Below are positions 54,444 to 63,563 of a DNA stretch of 64,000 bases, in pieces. The DNA comes from Chelatococcus reniformis. GTDB lineage: Bacteria; Pseudomonadota; Alphaproteobacteria; Rhizobiales; Beijerinckiaceae. The position numbers and the translations under genes were made by a program. Every line of letters begins with the position of its first letter. The first letter of the stretch is position 1. The stretch is taken from positions 682,001 to 746,000 of the forward strand of contig NZ_BMGG01000001.1 of the NCBI RefSeq assembly GCF_014640075.1, read 5' to 3'. The notes below the pieces were generated by a model. It was given only the letters and a program-made list of their open reading frames with translations. It searched no databases and had not been told where the DNA came from.

Positions 54444-54695
54444 GGTCCCAAAAGCCGTTGCATCATGACGCAGGGTGAGCATACCGCACGCGCCGAAGCA
54501 ACGGGCGAGCGGCATAGCGGCCGCGCAAGCATCGGCCGGTCGGCCGCCTCGCGGCCGCTCGTGGCGCGATGCCGCCGATGAAACACGGTGGATCCTGCCG
54601 AGCCGGTCCCGCGTCCCCATCTGATGGAGATGGCCGTGCGGTTCCCATCCGCCGCCGGACGGATTAGACGCAGGCATGCCCTTCGGATCACGCCC

Positions 54696-55631
54696 ATGAC
54701 CATCCCTCGCCTCGTCGTCGGCACGCGCGGCAGCCCGCTCGCCCTCGCCCAGGCCGACCTGCTGCGCCGCCACCTGGCCGCCGCGCTCGCGATCGAACCC
54801 GCGACGGTGCGCCTGGAGATCATCAAGACCACCGGCGACATGATCCAGGACCGCGCGCTCGCCCAGGCCGGCGGCAAGGGGCTGTTCACCAAGGAGCTCG
54901 ATGCGGCGCTCATCGCCGGCCACATCGATCTCGCGGTGCATTCGGCCAAGGACCTGCCGACCCGCCTGCCGGACGAGCTCGTCATCGCCGGCTACCTCGA
55001 ACGCGAAGACGTGCGCGATGTCCTGATCAGCCGCGGCGTCACGCGCCTGGAGGACCTGCCGGCGGGCGCCGTGGTCGGCAGCGCTTCGCTGCGCCGGTCG
55101 GCGCAGGTCAGGCGGCTGCGTCCCGACCTCGCCATCGGCCTGCTGCGCGGCAACGTCGAGACCCGCCTCGCCCGCGTCAAGGACGGCAAGGTCGACGCCA
55201 CCCTGCTGGCGCTGGCCGGCCTCAAGCGCCTCGGCCTCGCGGACCTGGCGAGCGCCGTGCTCGACACCGATATCATGCTGCCCGCGGTCGGCCAGGGCGC
55301 CATCGCCGTGACGGCGCGGCGAGGCGACGCCGCCGTCGGCGCCGCGGTGGCGGCCGTCGCCCATGCGCCGACCGGCGCGGCGCTCGCCGCCGAGCGCGCC
55401 TTTCTCGACGGGCTCGACGGATCGTGTCGCACGCCGATCGCGGGGCTGGCGACGGTCGGGCCGGCGGACCGACTGCGCTTGCGCGGCCTGCTGGTGGCCG
55501 CGGATGGCAGCGCCGCGCTCGAAGTGGCGCGCGAGGGCGCGGTTGCCGACGCCGCGCGCCTTGGCGAAGATGCGGCGGCCGAGATCAGGGCCCGGGCCGG
55601 CGCGTTGTCCCGGTGGATGACCCCGGAGTGA
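54696..55631 (+). CDS. hemC: porphobilinogen deaminase
   Basis: 311 aa. Joins four porphobilinogens to hydroxymethylbilane. [78 protein letters not shown] and the dipyrromethane-attaching Cys in [14 protein letters not shown] 54696 fits the family; upstream codons do not. First gene of hemC-hemD-(gap)-mic60-hemY. Confidence 0.96.
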   Translation: MTIPRLVVGTRGSPLALAQADLLRRHLAAALAIEPATVRLEIIKTTGDMIQDRALAQAGGKGLFTKELDAALIAGHIDLAVHSAKDLPTRLPDELVIAGYLEREDVRDVLISRGVTRLEDLPAGAVVGSASLRRSAQVRRLRPDLAIGLLRGNVETRLARVKDGKVDATLLALAGLKRLGLADLASAVLDTDIMLPAVGQGAIAVTARRGDAAVGAAVAAVAHAPTGAALAAERAFLDGLDGSCRTPIAGLATVGPADRLRLRGLLVAADGSAALEVAREGAVADAARLGEDAAAEIRARAGALSRWMTPE

Positions 55632-55667
55632 GAACCGGGCCGATGACATGAGAATGGGAGCGGTACG

Positions 55668-56363
55668 ATGCGTGTTCTCGTCACCCGGCCGCAGCCGTTC
55701 GCCGACCGCACCGCGCGCCTGCTCGCCGCGCGAGGCCACCAGCCGCTCGTCGCCCCGCTGCTGCGCATCGCCCCGAGCGGCGAGCCCATGCCGCGGGGCG
55801 AATGGGATGCCATCGTGCTGACCAGCGCCAGCGCGCTCATCGCTTTCCCCGAACCGCCGACGCTGGTGCCCGTGTTCGCTGTCGGCGACCGCACGGCCGA
55901 GGCGGCGGAGGAGGCCGGCTTCCAGGACGTGCGTTCGGCCTCCGGCGACCGCGAGGCGCTGGCCCTGCTCGCCCGCGAGACGCTGCCGCCGCACCAGCGG
56001 CTGCTCGTCGCCGCCGGCCGCGACCGCAAGGAGGATCTCGACAGGCTGCTGCACGAGGCGGGCCACGAGGCGCACGTCTGGACGGCCTACGTGGCCGAGG
56101 CCGAGACGCAGTTGCCCGCGGCGGCGCGGCAGGCCATTGCCGATCGCAGCGCCGGCCACGTGCTGCACTACTCCCGGCGCAGCGCCTCCATCTGCGTCGC
56201 GCTGGCGCGCGAGGAGGGCCTGGATCAGGTTCTGTCCAGCTTGAATCACGTGTGCATTTCGGAGGATGCGGCGGAGCCGGTGCGAGCTTGCGGCGCCGCC
56301 TCCATCCTGGTGGCCGGCCACCCCAGCGAGGATGCCATGCTCGCCCTGTTGCCCCGGGCGTGA
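55668..56363 (+). CDS. hemD: uroporphyrinogen-III synthase
   Basis: 231 aa. A poorly conserved family; recognised by [31 protein letters not shown] at the start, [48 protein letters not shown] and [33 protein letters not shown], plus position after hemC. GGGAGCGG precedes ATG 55668. Confidence 0.92.
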   Translation: MRVLVTRPQPFADRTARLLAARGHQPLVAPLLRIAPSGEPMPRGEWDAIVLTSASALIAFPEPPTLVPVFAVGDRTAEAAEEAGFQDVRSASGDREALALLARETLPPHQRLLVAAGRDRKEDLDRLLHEAGHEAHVWTAYVAEAETQLPAAARQAIADRSAGHVLHYSRRSASICVALAREEGLDQVLSSLNHVCISEDAAEPVRACGAASILVAGHPSEDAMLALLPRA

Positions 56364-56610
56364 GGCCGGGAGCTCCACGGCAGCGCCTGGGGCCGCCCTT
56401 CACCGGGGCCCATTCTGGTATCGTGATGTCCGCCTACACGGAGGTGCGTCGGACGCGAGCACGACTGGGGATGTGTCCCGGCCGGGCCAAAGTCCTTCTT
56501 CACGGTTGACGGCGTACACAGCCCTCGAGCGGGTGATCGTTCGTTGAACCATCATCCCTCTCCAAGTCTTTGCTTTAAGCATGGCCTCGTCCAGGGACCG
56601 GTGTCCGCTC

Positions 56611-56680
56611 TTGGGAAGGTGCTTTTGGGAAGGTGCTTTTGGGATAAGGCTCTTGGGATGACGACCTTGAGATCATGCTC
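56611..56680 (+). repeat. 14-bp tandem repeat, five units
   Basis: Units start every 14 bases at 56611, 56625, 56639, 56653 and 56667. The first two are identical (TTGGGAAGGTGCTT); the next three keep TTGGGA or TTGAGA at the start and partly GCTC at the end (TTGGGATAAGGCTC, TTGGGATGACGACC, TTGAGATCATGCTC). Possible protein-binding array or a slippage product. Confidence 0.7.
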
Positions 56681-56736
56681 CAGGCACCTGCGGATCGGGC
56701 CGACCCCTCTCGATCGGCGCGATGCGCTCAGCCGCG

Positions 56737-56756
56737 GGTCCCACGAAAGTGGGACC
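56737..56756 (+). other. GNRA-loop hairpin
   Basis: GGTCCCAC and GTGGGACC pair perfectly around a GAAA tetraloop, an exceptionally stable RNA fold. No T-run follows. It lies about 100 nt before mic60, within its probable leader. Confidence 0.55.
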
Positions 56757-56858
56757 TCCACGTGCGACGGGACTGCGCTCAGGATGGTCCGCTGCGGAGC
56801 GCCGCCCGATCATTCCGTTGCGTTCATTGGCGCGCAGGCGCTCAGCGAGGACTGGTGA

Positions 56859-58493
56859 ATGGCCGACACGACCAAAGGCGGCGGGCAACCGCCGCGCCCC
56901 GGAAAGCCTTATCGCGAGCCGCCGACGATCGACCTGACGCCCAGCGAGGTCGTCGAGGAAACGGCGCCGGTGGCAACCCATGGCGTTCCCGCGACGGGCG
57001 GCGCGGCCCAGGGCACCTCGGGCCAGGTCAAAGACCAGCCCAGGGGCGCCGCGGGCGAGGCCAAACCGACTGACGGCGGGAAGGCGTCCGCGCCGACCAA
57101 GCCCACCGTGACCGAGGCACGACCGGCCGCAAGCGGCGTCGACCCGAAAGCCGCGACGCCCGCCGGGGGCGCCAAATCACCGCAGGCCAGGGCTGAGCAG
57201 GCCAGGGCTGAGCAGGCCAAGCCGGAGCAGGCCAAAGCCGATGAGGGCAAACCGGTGCAGGCAAAGCCCGAGCCGCCGAGGACGACCGTACCGCCCGCTG
57301 GCGCGGCGGGCGCACCGCCGCGCGCAACCGACGCCCCCCCGCCGCCCGCGCGCCCGAGCCACCTCGGCGTCATCGGGCTGGCGCTCGCGGCCATCGCCGG
57401 CGGGCTGGCCGGCGTCGCCGGAGCGCTGGCGGTGGTGTTCGCGCTGTCGCCGCCGGGGGATGGCGAGGCGCGCCTGGCGGCGCTGAACGAGACGGTGAGC
57501 CAGCGGCTGGCGGGAACGGCGGCCAAGAGCGACGTCGACCAGCTGCGCCAGCAGCTCGGCGGCCTCGGCGGCCGGATGGCGGACCTCGACGGCACCGTCT
57601 CGGGGCTGGGCAATGACGTCAAGACCGCGCAGGAGCGCGTGCAGGCCCTCGGCCAAGTCCAGACCCCGGCGCCCGCCGCGGACGGCGCGGCGGCAGCGCC
57701 TGCCGGGCCCGCGGCCGCCCCGGTGCCGGGCGTCGATCCCCAGGCCGTCGAGCAGCTGCGCGAGCGCCTCGATGCCCTCGACCGGCGCATCGCCACCATG
57801 CCGGAACTCGGCCAGCAGCTCCAGCAACTGCGATCGGCCGTCTCGACCCTCGACGCGGGAGCCGGCAAGACCGCGAGCGAGGCGCTGGCACGGGTCGACG
57901 CCCTCGGCCGCCGCATCAGCTCGGTCGAAGGTCGGCCCAACGATCCGCGGGTGCCGGCGCTGGCGCGCGCCACGGTGGCCCGCGACCTGATCGGCGCCAT
58001 CGAACAGGGGCGCCCCTATGGCGCAGAGCTCGCGGCCCTCGGCCAGGCCGGCCCGGCAGACCCGGCGGTGAACATGGCGGCCCTCGAGGCCTCGGCGGCG
58101 ACGGGCGTCGCCACCACGGACGCGCTGCGGCGCAGCTTCGCCGGCCTCTCCGACAAGCTCTCCGCCGCGGCCGTCCGGGACAATGGCTTCATGGAGCGGC
58201 TGGCCGCCAGCGCCGCGCGCATCGTCCGCATCCAGCCGGTCGACAGCCAGGGCCACCCCGTCGACGCCCCGGCCGGCTCCGTGGCGCGGGTGGAAACGGC
58301 GCTGGCGCAAGGCGATCTGGCGGCGGCCCTGGCCGCCTGGCAGGCGCTGCCCGAGGGGGCCCGCCAGCTCTCGTCCGCCTTCGGCACCCGGCTCGCCGCC
58401 CGAGTCGGCGCCGAGCGGGCTGCCCGGGCTGTGCTCGCCGCCTCGATCGCCTCCCTCGGCGGCAAGCCCGCAACGGAGGGCCGCTCGCAATGA
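56859..58493 (+). CDS. mic60: alphaproteobacterial Mic60/mitofilin homologue
   Basis: 544 aa. Disordered N-terminus rich in Pro, Ala, Lys with QARAEQARAEQAKPEQAKA repeats (about 105-125), one membrane helix (LGVIGLALAAIAGGLAGVAGALAVVFAL, about 167-195), a coiled-coil region (LNETVSQRL to LGNDV; LRERLDALDRRI), and a C-terminal mitofilin-like helical domain (ARATVARDLIGAIEQGRPYGAELAAL). In this bacterial class Mic60 shapes intracytoplasmic membranes. Its gene sits between hemD and hemY in many species, as here. The stop overlaps hemY (ATGA). Confidence 0.88.
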   Translation: MADTTKGGGQPPRPGKPYREPPTIDLTPSEVVEETAPVATHGVPATGGAAQGTSGQVKDQPRGAAGEAKPTDGGKASAPTKPTVTEARPAASGVDPKAATPAGGAKSPQARAEQARAEQAKPEQAKADEGKPVQAKPEPPRTTVPPAGAAGAPPRATDAPPPPARPSHLGVIGLALAAIAGGLAGVAGALAVVFALSPPGDGEARLAALNETVSQRLAGTAAKSDVDQLRQQLGGLGGRMADLDGTVSGLGNDVKTAQERVQALGQVQTPAPAADGAAAAPAGPAAAPVPGVDPQAVEQLRERLDALDRRIATMPELGQQLQQLRSAVSTLDAGAGKTASEALARVDALGRRISSVEGRPNDPRVPALARATVARDLIGAIEQGRPYGAELAALGQAGPADPAVNMAALEASAATGVATTDALRRSFAGLSDKLSAAAVRDNGFMERLAASAARIVRIQPVDSQGHPVDAPAGSVARVETALAQGDLAAALAAWQALPEGARQLSSAFGTRLAARVGAERAARAVLAASIASLGGKPATEGRSQ

Positions 58494-60187
58494 TCCGCGT
58501 CCTCGCCTTCCTCGCCGCCCTTGCCGTCCTCGCCGCCGGCGCGGCCTGGCTCGTCGACCGGCCGGGCGACGTCGCCGTCGTCTGGCAAGGCTACCGCATC
58601 GAGACCTCCGTCGCCGTCGCCTTCGTCGCCGTGCTGGCGATCGCGGTGGTGCTGATGCTGCTGTGGACGCTGGCACGCTTCATCTTCCGGGTGCCGGACG
58701 TCATGACGCTCGCCTCGCGCAACCGGCGGCGCAGCAAGGGCTTCTCCGCCCTGTCGCGCGGCATGGTGGCGGTCGGCGCCGGTGACCCGGCCTCGGCCCG
58801 GCGCTATGCGGCAGACGCCGAGCGACTGCTCGGCCGCGAGCCGCTGACGCTGCTGCTCAAAGCCCAGGCGGCCCAGATCGACGGTGACCGCGCCGGCGCC
58901 GAGGCCGCCTTCAACACCATGCTCGAATCGCCCGAGACGCGGGTGCTGGGCCTGCGCGGCCTCTATGTGGAGGCCAAGCGCAAGGGCGACGACACGGCCG
59001 CGCGGGGCCACGCCGCCAAGGCCGCCCAGCTCGCCCCCACCGTCGGCTGGGCCAACGAGGCGGTGCTCGAGTATCTCTGCGCCGAGCACAACTGGCAGGG
59101 CGCGCTCGGTGCCCTGGAGCGGCGGGCCTCGCTCCGGCACGTCGACAAGGACGAGGCGCGGCGCCAGCGGGCCGTGCTGCTCACCGCCGATGCCCTCGAC
59201 CGCGCGGACAAGGACACCGACGGGGCGCTTGATGCGGCCCAGCAGGCGGTGAAGCTGGCCCCGGACCTGGTGCCCGCCGCGGCGCTGGCCGGCCGCCTGC
59301 TGGCGCGCCAGGGGGCCCTGCGCAAGGCCGCCAGGCTGCTGGAGGCGAGCTGGAAGGCGACGCCGCACCCGGACCTCGCCGTGGCCTATGTCGACCTGCG
59401 CGCCGGCGATTCGGCCCTCGATCGGCTGGAGCGGGCGCAGACCCTGCTGCGACTCGTCCCGGGCCAGATGGAGGGACGCATCGCCGTCGCCCGTGCGGCG
59501 CTGGACGCGCGCGAGTTCGGCACGGCGCGGCGGGTGCTGAGCCCCCTGCTCTACGACCGGCCGACCGTGCGCGTGTGCCTGCTGATGGCCGAGCTCGAGG
59601 AGGCCGAGCACGCCGCCGAAGGCGCCGTGCGCGAGTGGCTGGCGCGCGCCTCGCGCGCACCGCGCGACCCGGCCTGGATCGCCGACGGCGTCATCTCCGA
59701 CCATTGGTCGCCGGTGTCGCCGGTCACCGGCCGGCTCGATGCCTACGTGTGGACGACGCCGACCGAGCTGATCGCCCACACGGTCGATGCCGATCACCCC
59801 GATGACGTGCTCGCGGACGGCAACGAGGCGCCGGCGTGGCGGCCGCTGCCGGCGCCGGCACCCCAGCCCGAGCCGAAGCCGGCTGCATCGACGATCGAGG
59901 CGGCGGCGACGACCGCGCCTCCAACCGAAGCCGCGCCGGCAGACCCGGCCCCCTCGGCGCCGGCAGCAGCCGGCAACGGCGTGGACCGGCCGGCGGCCGA
60001 GCCCATCGCGGCCCCGGCACCGAGCGGCGCCACGACGGCGGCCCCCGCCACGGCGGCCGGCGCAGGCCGCGCGGCCGTGGGCCCCCAGCCCGGCACCATC
60101 ACGCCGGTGATCTTCCCGGTGCCGCACCCGCCCGACGACCCGGGCCCGGAGGCGGACAATCCGCCCCGGCCGCGCATGCACGGCTGA
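58490..60187 (+). CDS. hemY: HemY-type heme-cluster membrane protein
   Basis: 565 aa. Two N-terminal membrane helices (VLAFLAALAVLAAGAAWLV; VAVAFVAVLAIAVVLMLLWTLA) with DVAVVWQGYRIETS between them, the HemY_N signature, then TPR-like repeats (GFSALSRGMVAVGAGDPASARRYA; PLTLLLKAQAAQIDGD; LVPAAALAGRLLARQGALRKAARLLE). After residue ~450 comes a long Pro/Ala/Glu tail. This is the TPR protein HemY of gammaproteobacterial and alphaproteobacterial hem operons, not protoporphyrinogen oxidase. Translation is coupled to mic60. Confidence 0.9.
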   Translation: MIRVLAFLAALAVLAAGAAWLVDRPGDVAVVWQGYRIETSVAVAFVAVLAIAVVLMLLWTLARFIFRVPDVMTLASRNRRRSKGFSALSRGMVAVGAGDPASARRYAADAERLLGREPLTLLLKAQAAQIDGDRAGAEAAFNTMLESPETRVLGLRGLYVEAKRKGDDTAARGHAAKAAQLAPTVGWANEAVLEYLCAEHNWQGALGALERRASLRHVDKDEARRQRAVLLTADALDRADKDTDGALDAAQQAVKLAPDLVPAAALAGRLLARQGALRKAARLLEASWKATPHPDLAVAYVDLRAGDSALDRLERAQTLLRLVPGQMEGRIAVARAALDAREFGTARRVLSPLLYDRPTVRVCLLMAELEEAEHAAEGAVREWLARASRAPRDPAWIADGVISDHWSPVSPVTGRLDAYVWTTPTELIAHTVDADHPDDVLADGNEAPAWRPLPAPAPQPEPKPAASTIEAAATTAPPTEAAPADPAPSAPAAAGNGVDRPAAEPIAAPAPSGATTAAPATAAGAGRAAVGPQPGTITPVIFPVPHPPDDPGPEADNPPRPRMHG

Positions 60188-60397
60188 GGGATCCTTGCGG
60201 CGCCCGCGCCCGCGCCGGCCCGACCGGGCCGGCTGAGCGCGCTCCAGATCGTCCGCGCAGCCGGCGCTCGATCTCCGGCAAGCGCAGGCGCAGGGCAGGC
60301 GGCCGCCGCCTTGCCGCTTGACCCCACCCGCCATCCCGTCAAAAATCGTCGGCCAACCTTGCCAAAGCCGCGCGTTTGGGGCAAAGAGGCGCCGCCT

Positions 60398-60473
60398 GCC
60401 GCGGTAGCTCAGCTGGTAGAGCGGCGCATTCGTAATGCGTAGGTCGGGGGTTCGAATCCCTTCCGCGGCACCA
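60398..60473 (+). tRNA. tRNA-Thr (CGT)
   Basis: 76-nt cloverleaf with encoded CCA. Acceptor GCCGCGG pairs with CCGCGGC. Anticodon stem GCGCA/TGCGT (first pair G-U) with loop TTCGTAA gives anticodon CGT for ACG. T-arm GGGGGTTCGAATCCCT is standard. It follows hemY by 210 bases that contain no gene. Confidence 0.97.
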
Positions 60474-60643
60474 CCTCCCAAAGTCCCTTTCCCGGAGCCC
60501 GTTCATTCGGGACCCGTGCCTCGCCGAGGCGGAGGGGCGCGCCCGGTGCGCGTCATCGCGGCGGCGACCCGCAGGACCGCCGCGTGCGTCCGCAGCCCGG
60601 GGTGTCTATTGATCCGCCATGGGCGCTCAGGGCGCGACCCCCG

Positions 60644-61777
60644 ATGACCGAGCGATCTGATCATCCGACGGGTGACGGCACCGTGCCGATCATCCCCTAC
60701 GATACCTTCGAGGCCGCGAACCTGTTCCTGGCCACCGGCCGCCCATCCCGCGAGGTCCTGCCCCTGATCGGCGTGAGCCCCGCCGAATGGGCGCGGCTGC
60801 GCGAAGCCTACCGCTGGTTTCCCTCTCATTTCGGTGACAGCCAGAGACGCGCCTATTTCGGGCGGCTGGACGACAGCGCCATCCTCCGCCTCGTCCTGGG
60901 GCCGCGCTGGAGCCTGAAGGGAAGCGACGCGCCGGACCTGCGCGCGACCTGGCATATTCGCGAAGCCGTGCGGCGCACCCCCCACATCGGCCCCTTCGCC
61001 GGTTGCGGCTGGCCGATCACCTGGATCGCCGCCCACGCCGAGGCCACGCTCTGCTGCTATACGCATGACGGACAGACGGTCTATTTCGACGGCAAGCCGC
61101 TCTCCGGCCGCAAGGGCGAGCGGCTCGAGGTGGATGCCGAGAGCTTCGCGCCCGTCGGCGGGCGCTGGCTGCGCGACAAGCATCGCATCTATGGGCAGGG
61201 CGAGGCCGGAGCGAAGCCGACGTTCTACTGGTACCCGGTCGACGGCGCCGATCCGGCGACGTTCGAGGCCCTGAACCTGCGTTACGCACGCGACCAGGCG
61301 CGCGCCTATTACATCACCGGCAAGACGATCCGCACCAAGAGCGCGGACGCGTTCGAGGTGGTGCCGGAGCTGAGGCTGAACTATCGGGACGGCACCTGCG
61401 ATCTCCTCGGCGACATCAGCATCCTCGCGCGCGACCGCGAGGCGGTCTACTTCTACGGAACCCGCCTGAAGGGAGCCCGGCCGGACAGCTTCCGCGATCT
61501 CGGTCACGGTTATGCCACCGACGGCGCAGCGGTCTGGTTCCTGGAGCAGAAGCGGCTGATCGAAGGCGCCGATGCGGCCACCTTCACGGTGCCGGGTCCG
61601 GGCGAGCCGCATGTGTACGGTCGCTCCGGAGGTCACGGGGCCGCCGACCGGCACCGGCCCTACGTCGGCGCCAAGCCCTGCATTCCGTCGGATTGGGTCG
61701 ACGACTGGCGCCCGTTCTTCGCGGCACGACCGGATCTCAGCGGCTGGTGGTGGCATCAGCTTTCGAAGGCGCATTAA
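60644..61777 (+). CDS. DKNYY-family protein
   Basis: 377 aa. The C-terminal two thirds consist of repeated aromatic segments of the DKNYY type: HDGQTVYFDGKPLSG, FAPVGGRWLRDKHRIYGQGE, YARDQARAYYITGKTIRTKSADAFEV, LARDREAVYFYGTRLKGARPDSFRDLG, YATDGAAVWFLEQKRLIEGADAATF. The N-terminal 100 residues have no recognised fold. No signal peptide or membrane segment. Function unknown. ATG 60644 is chosen because the 20 codons before it look non-coding. Confidence 0.78.
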   Translation: MTERSDHPTGDGTVPIIPYDTFEAANLFLATGRPSREVLPLIGVSPAEWARLREAYRWFPSHFGDSQRRAYFGRLDDSAILRLVLGPRWSLKGSDAPDLRATWHIREAVRRTPHIGPFAGCGWPITWIAAHAEATLCCYTHDGQTVYFDGKPLSGRKGERLEVDAESFAPVGGRWLRDKHRIYGQGEAGAKPTFYWYPVDGADPATFEALNLRYARDQARAYYITGKTIRTKSADAFEVVPELRLNYRDGTCDLLGDISILARDREAVYFYGTRLKGARPDSFRDLGHGYATDGAAVWFLEQKRLIEGADAATFTVPGPGEPHVYGRSGGHGAADRHRPYVGAKPCIPSDWVDDWRPFFAARPDLSGWWWHQLSKAH

Positions 61778-62210
61778 GATCGGGTCCGAACGGTCGAAGA
61801 TCGTTCCCGCCAAACTGGTCGCTTTGCGGAGGTTCCTGTCTTCAACGCGAAGGGAGCGCCGTCGAGCGAACTATCTCGCGTATGCCGGTTTTGGGTCAGC
61901 GGACGCCGTCTTCCGCCTCGTGGAGGCGACCCGATGATCTGACAGAGCGGGGCTGCTGGATTTCCGCCATCCTGGATCAAGTCGCACAGGTCAGGGCGAC
62001 AGCGGGGGCGCTCGCCCCCGGACGCGCCGAGTCGCCCCGGTCCCAACGGCTCCGGCAACAGCGTTCGCCGAAGCGATTAGTCGCGAGTGACGGTCGTGAC
62101 CGAAGCGGTTGAAGCTCTAGTTTGGTCAAGTTTATATTTGACCTCGGCCGGATCGGTCTAAGCGGGCTCGACTATCGACATGATAATCGCAATAAGGAGG
62201 AACGCTTACG
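61778..62210. other. intergenic region before the binding-protein gene
   Basis: 433 bases, no gene. The first 200 bases are GC-rich with no clear structure. The last 110 are AT-richer and hold a palindrome (62124-62143), a possible promoter (TTGAAG near 62109 and TATATT near 62133, 18 apart) and AAGGAGGA before the ATG. Confidence 0.55.
62124..62143. promoter_or_regulatory. palindromic operator candidate
   Basis: GGTCAA (62124-62129) and TTGACC (62138-62143) are perfect inverse arms 8 bases apart, sitting over a TATATT -10-like box and about 70 nt before the start codon. The shape fits a GntR- or AsnC-type dimer site, but the binding protein is unknown. Confidence 0.45.
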
Positions 62211-63449
62211 ATGAATAGATGTATGAGGGGCTGGCATTCCGTTGGCAGCGCTTGGGTGGCGGGCGGCTTGGCCCTGGCGGCCGCGTCTCCGGCACTGGCG
62301 GAGAAGCAGAACGGTCCCGGGGCGACGGATACAGAGGTGAAGGTCGGAAACTTCGTGCCGTATTCGGGCCCGGTCTCGGCCTACGGCACGGTGGGCAAGG
62401 TCGAGGCCGCCTATGTGCGAATGCTGAACGAGCAGGGCGGGATCAACGGGCGCAAGATCAATTTCATCTCGTACGACGACGCTTACAGCCCGCCAAAGGC
62501 TGTTGAGCAGACGCGCAAGCTGGTCGAGAGCGACGAGGTGCTGTTCCTGTTCCAGACGCTCGGGACCGCGTCGAATTCGGCGATCATGAAGTATGTGAAT
62601 GCCAAAAAGGTCCCGCATCTTTTTCTATCGACGGGCGGCACGAAGTTCGGCAACGACCCGAAACAGTTCCCCTGGACCATACCCTTCAATGTCTCTTATG
62701 AAACCGAGGGCCGTGCCTACGCAAATCTGATCAAGACGAAGTATCCCGATGCTCGGATTGCGGTACTTGTTCAGAACGACGATTACGGCAAGGACATCTA
62801 CAAGGGCGTGAGGGACGGTCTTGGCGACAAGGTGTCGATGATCGTCGCCGAAGCGCCGTACGATCTGTCCGAGGCGACGGTCGATTCCCAGATGGTCAAG
62901 CTGAAGGCCTCGGGCGCGGACCTGTTCATGAACCTGGCCACCCCGAAGTTTGCCGCGCAGGCAACGCGCAAGCTCGGCGAGCTCAACTGGAAACCCGTTC
63001 ATATCCTCAACAATGTGGCGGCCCAAGTCGGGGCCGTGCTCATTCCGGCGGGACTGGCCAACGCCCAGGGAGCAATGACGGCCACCTATATCAAGGACCC
63101 GACCGACCCGGCCTGGGCGGACGACCCCGGCGTACAGAAGTGGAAGGCCTTCATGGACAAGTATTATCCGGAGGGTGATCGGAACAACTCGCTCAACGCC
63201 TATGGCTACGCTGCGGGCGAAACGCTGGAGTACCTTTTACGGCGGGCGGGCGATAACCTGACGCGGGAAAACGTCATGAAGGTCGCCAACAGCATCGACG
63301 GCTTCGCGCCGACGATGCTCATGCCGGGTATCAAGATGAAGACCAGCGCCACCGACCACTTCCCGATCGAGGAGCTGCAACTGATGGTGTTCAAGGGCGA
63401 CCGTTGGATCATGGAAGGCGGGCTCATCTCGGGCGAAGTCAGAGACTGA
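62211..63449 (+). CDS. branched-chain amino-acid-type ABC binding protein
   Basis: 412 aa. Signal peptide (WVAGGLALAAASPALA), then a Peripla_BP_6 fold: GATDTEVKVGNFVPYSGPVSAYG, LNEQGGINGRKINFISYDD, YSPPKAVEQTRKLVESDEVLFLF, LFLSTGGTKFGNDP, ARIAVLVQNDDYGKDIYKGV, NSLNAYGYAAGETLEYLLRRAG. Such proteins bind branched-chain amino acids, amides or aromatic acids. No permease or ATPase gene follows in the window. The neighbouring CoA-transferase suggests an organic-acid substrate, only as inference. AATAAGGAGGA fixes the start. Confidence 0.9.
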   Translation: MNRCMRGWHSVGSAWVAGGLALAAASPALAEKQNGPGATDTEVKVGNFVPYSGPVSAYGTVGKVEAAYVRMLNEQGGINGRKINFISYDDAYSPPKAVEQTRKLVESDEVLFLFQTLGTASNSAIMKYVNAKKVPHLFLSTGGTKFGNDPKQFPWTIPFNVSYETEGRAYANLIKTKYPDARIAVLVQNDDYGKDIYKGVRDGLGDKVSMIVAEAPYDLSEATVDSQMVKLKASGADLFMNLATPKFAAQATRKLGELNWKPVHILNNVAAQVGAVLIPAGLANAQGAMTATYIKDPTDPAWADDPGVQKWKAFMDKYYPEGDRNNSLNAYGYAAGETLEYLLRRAGDNLTRENVMKVANSIDGFAPTMLMPGIKMKTSATDHFPIEELQLMVFKGDRWIMEGGLISGEVRD

Positions 63450-63563
63450 GCCACCCGAGACAAGGGCTTCGCTGGCACCCATGTGCTGCCGAACCTGCCT
63501 CGCGCCGTCCTGCCGGCGCGAGGTTCCTGGCCGGTGGATCCGCCGGTCGCCCAGCCGCAGGGC

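Larger units (their letters stand above)
56364..56858. other. intergenic region with tandem repeats and a hairpin
   Basis: 495 bases between hemD and mic60, both rightward. It holds a 5-unit 14-bp direct repeat (56611-56680), a GAAA-loop hairpin (56737-56756) and three copies of GCGCTCAG (near 56725, 56773 and 56837). No coding sequence is supported. An independent promoter for mic60-hemY is likely within it. Confidence 0.6.

Noticed and set aside
53386-56378. Upstream extension of the tsaD frame to 998 codons
   Set aside because: It runs antisense through hemC and hemD; TsaD homology starts at 54443.
58016-60481. 821-codon minus-strand frame over mic60 and hemY
   Set aside because: Antisense shadow produced by high GC content; it even continues through tRNA-Thr.
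60398-61777. Genomic island integrated at tRNA-Thr
   Set aside because: No integrase gene and no direct repeat of the tRNA 3' end within the following sequence.
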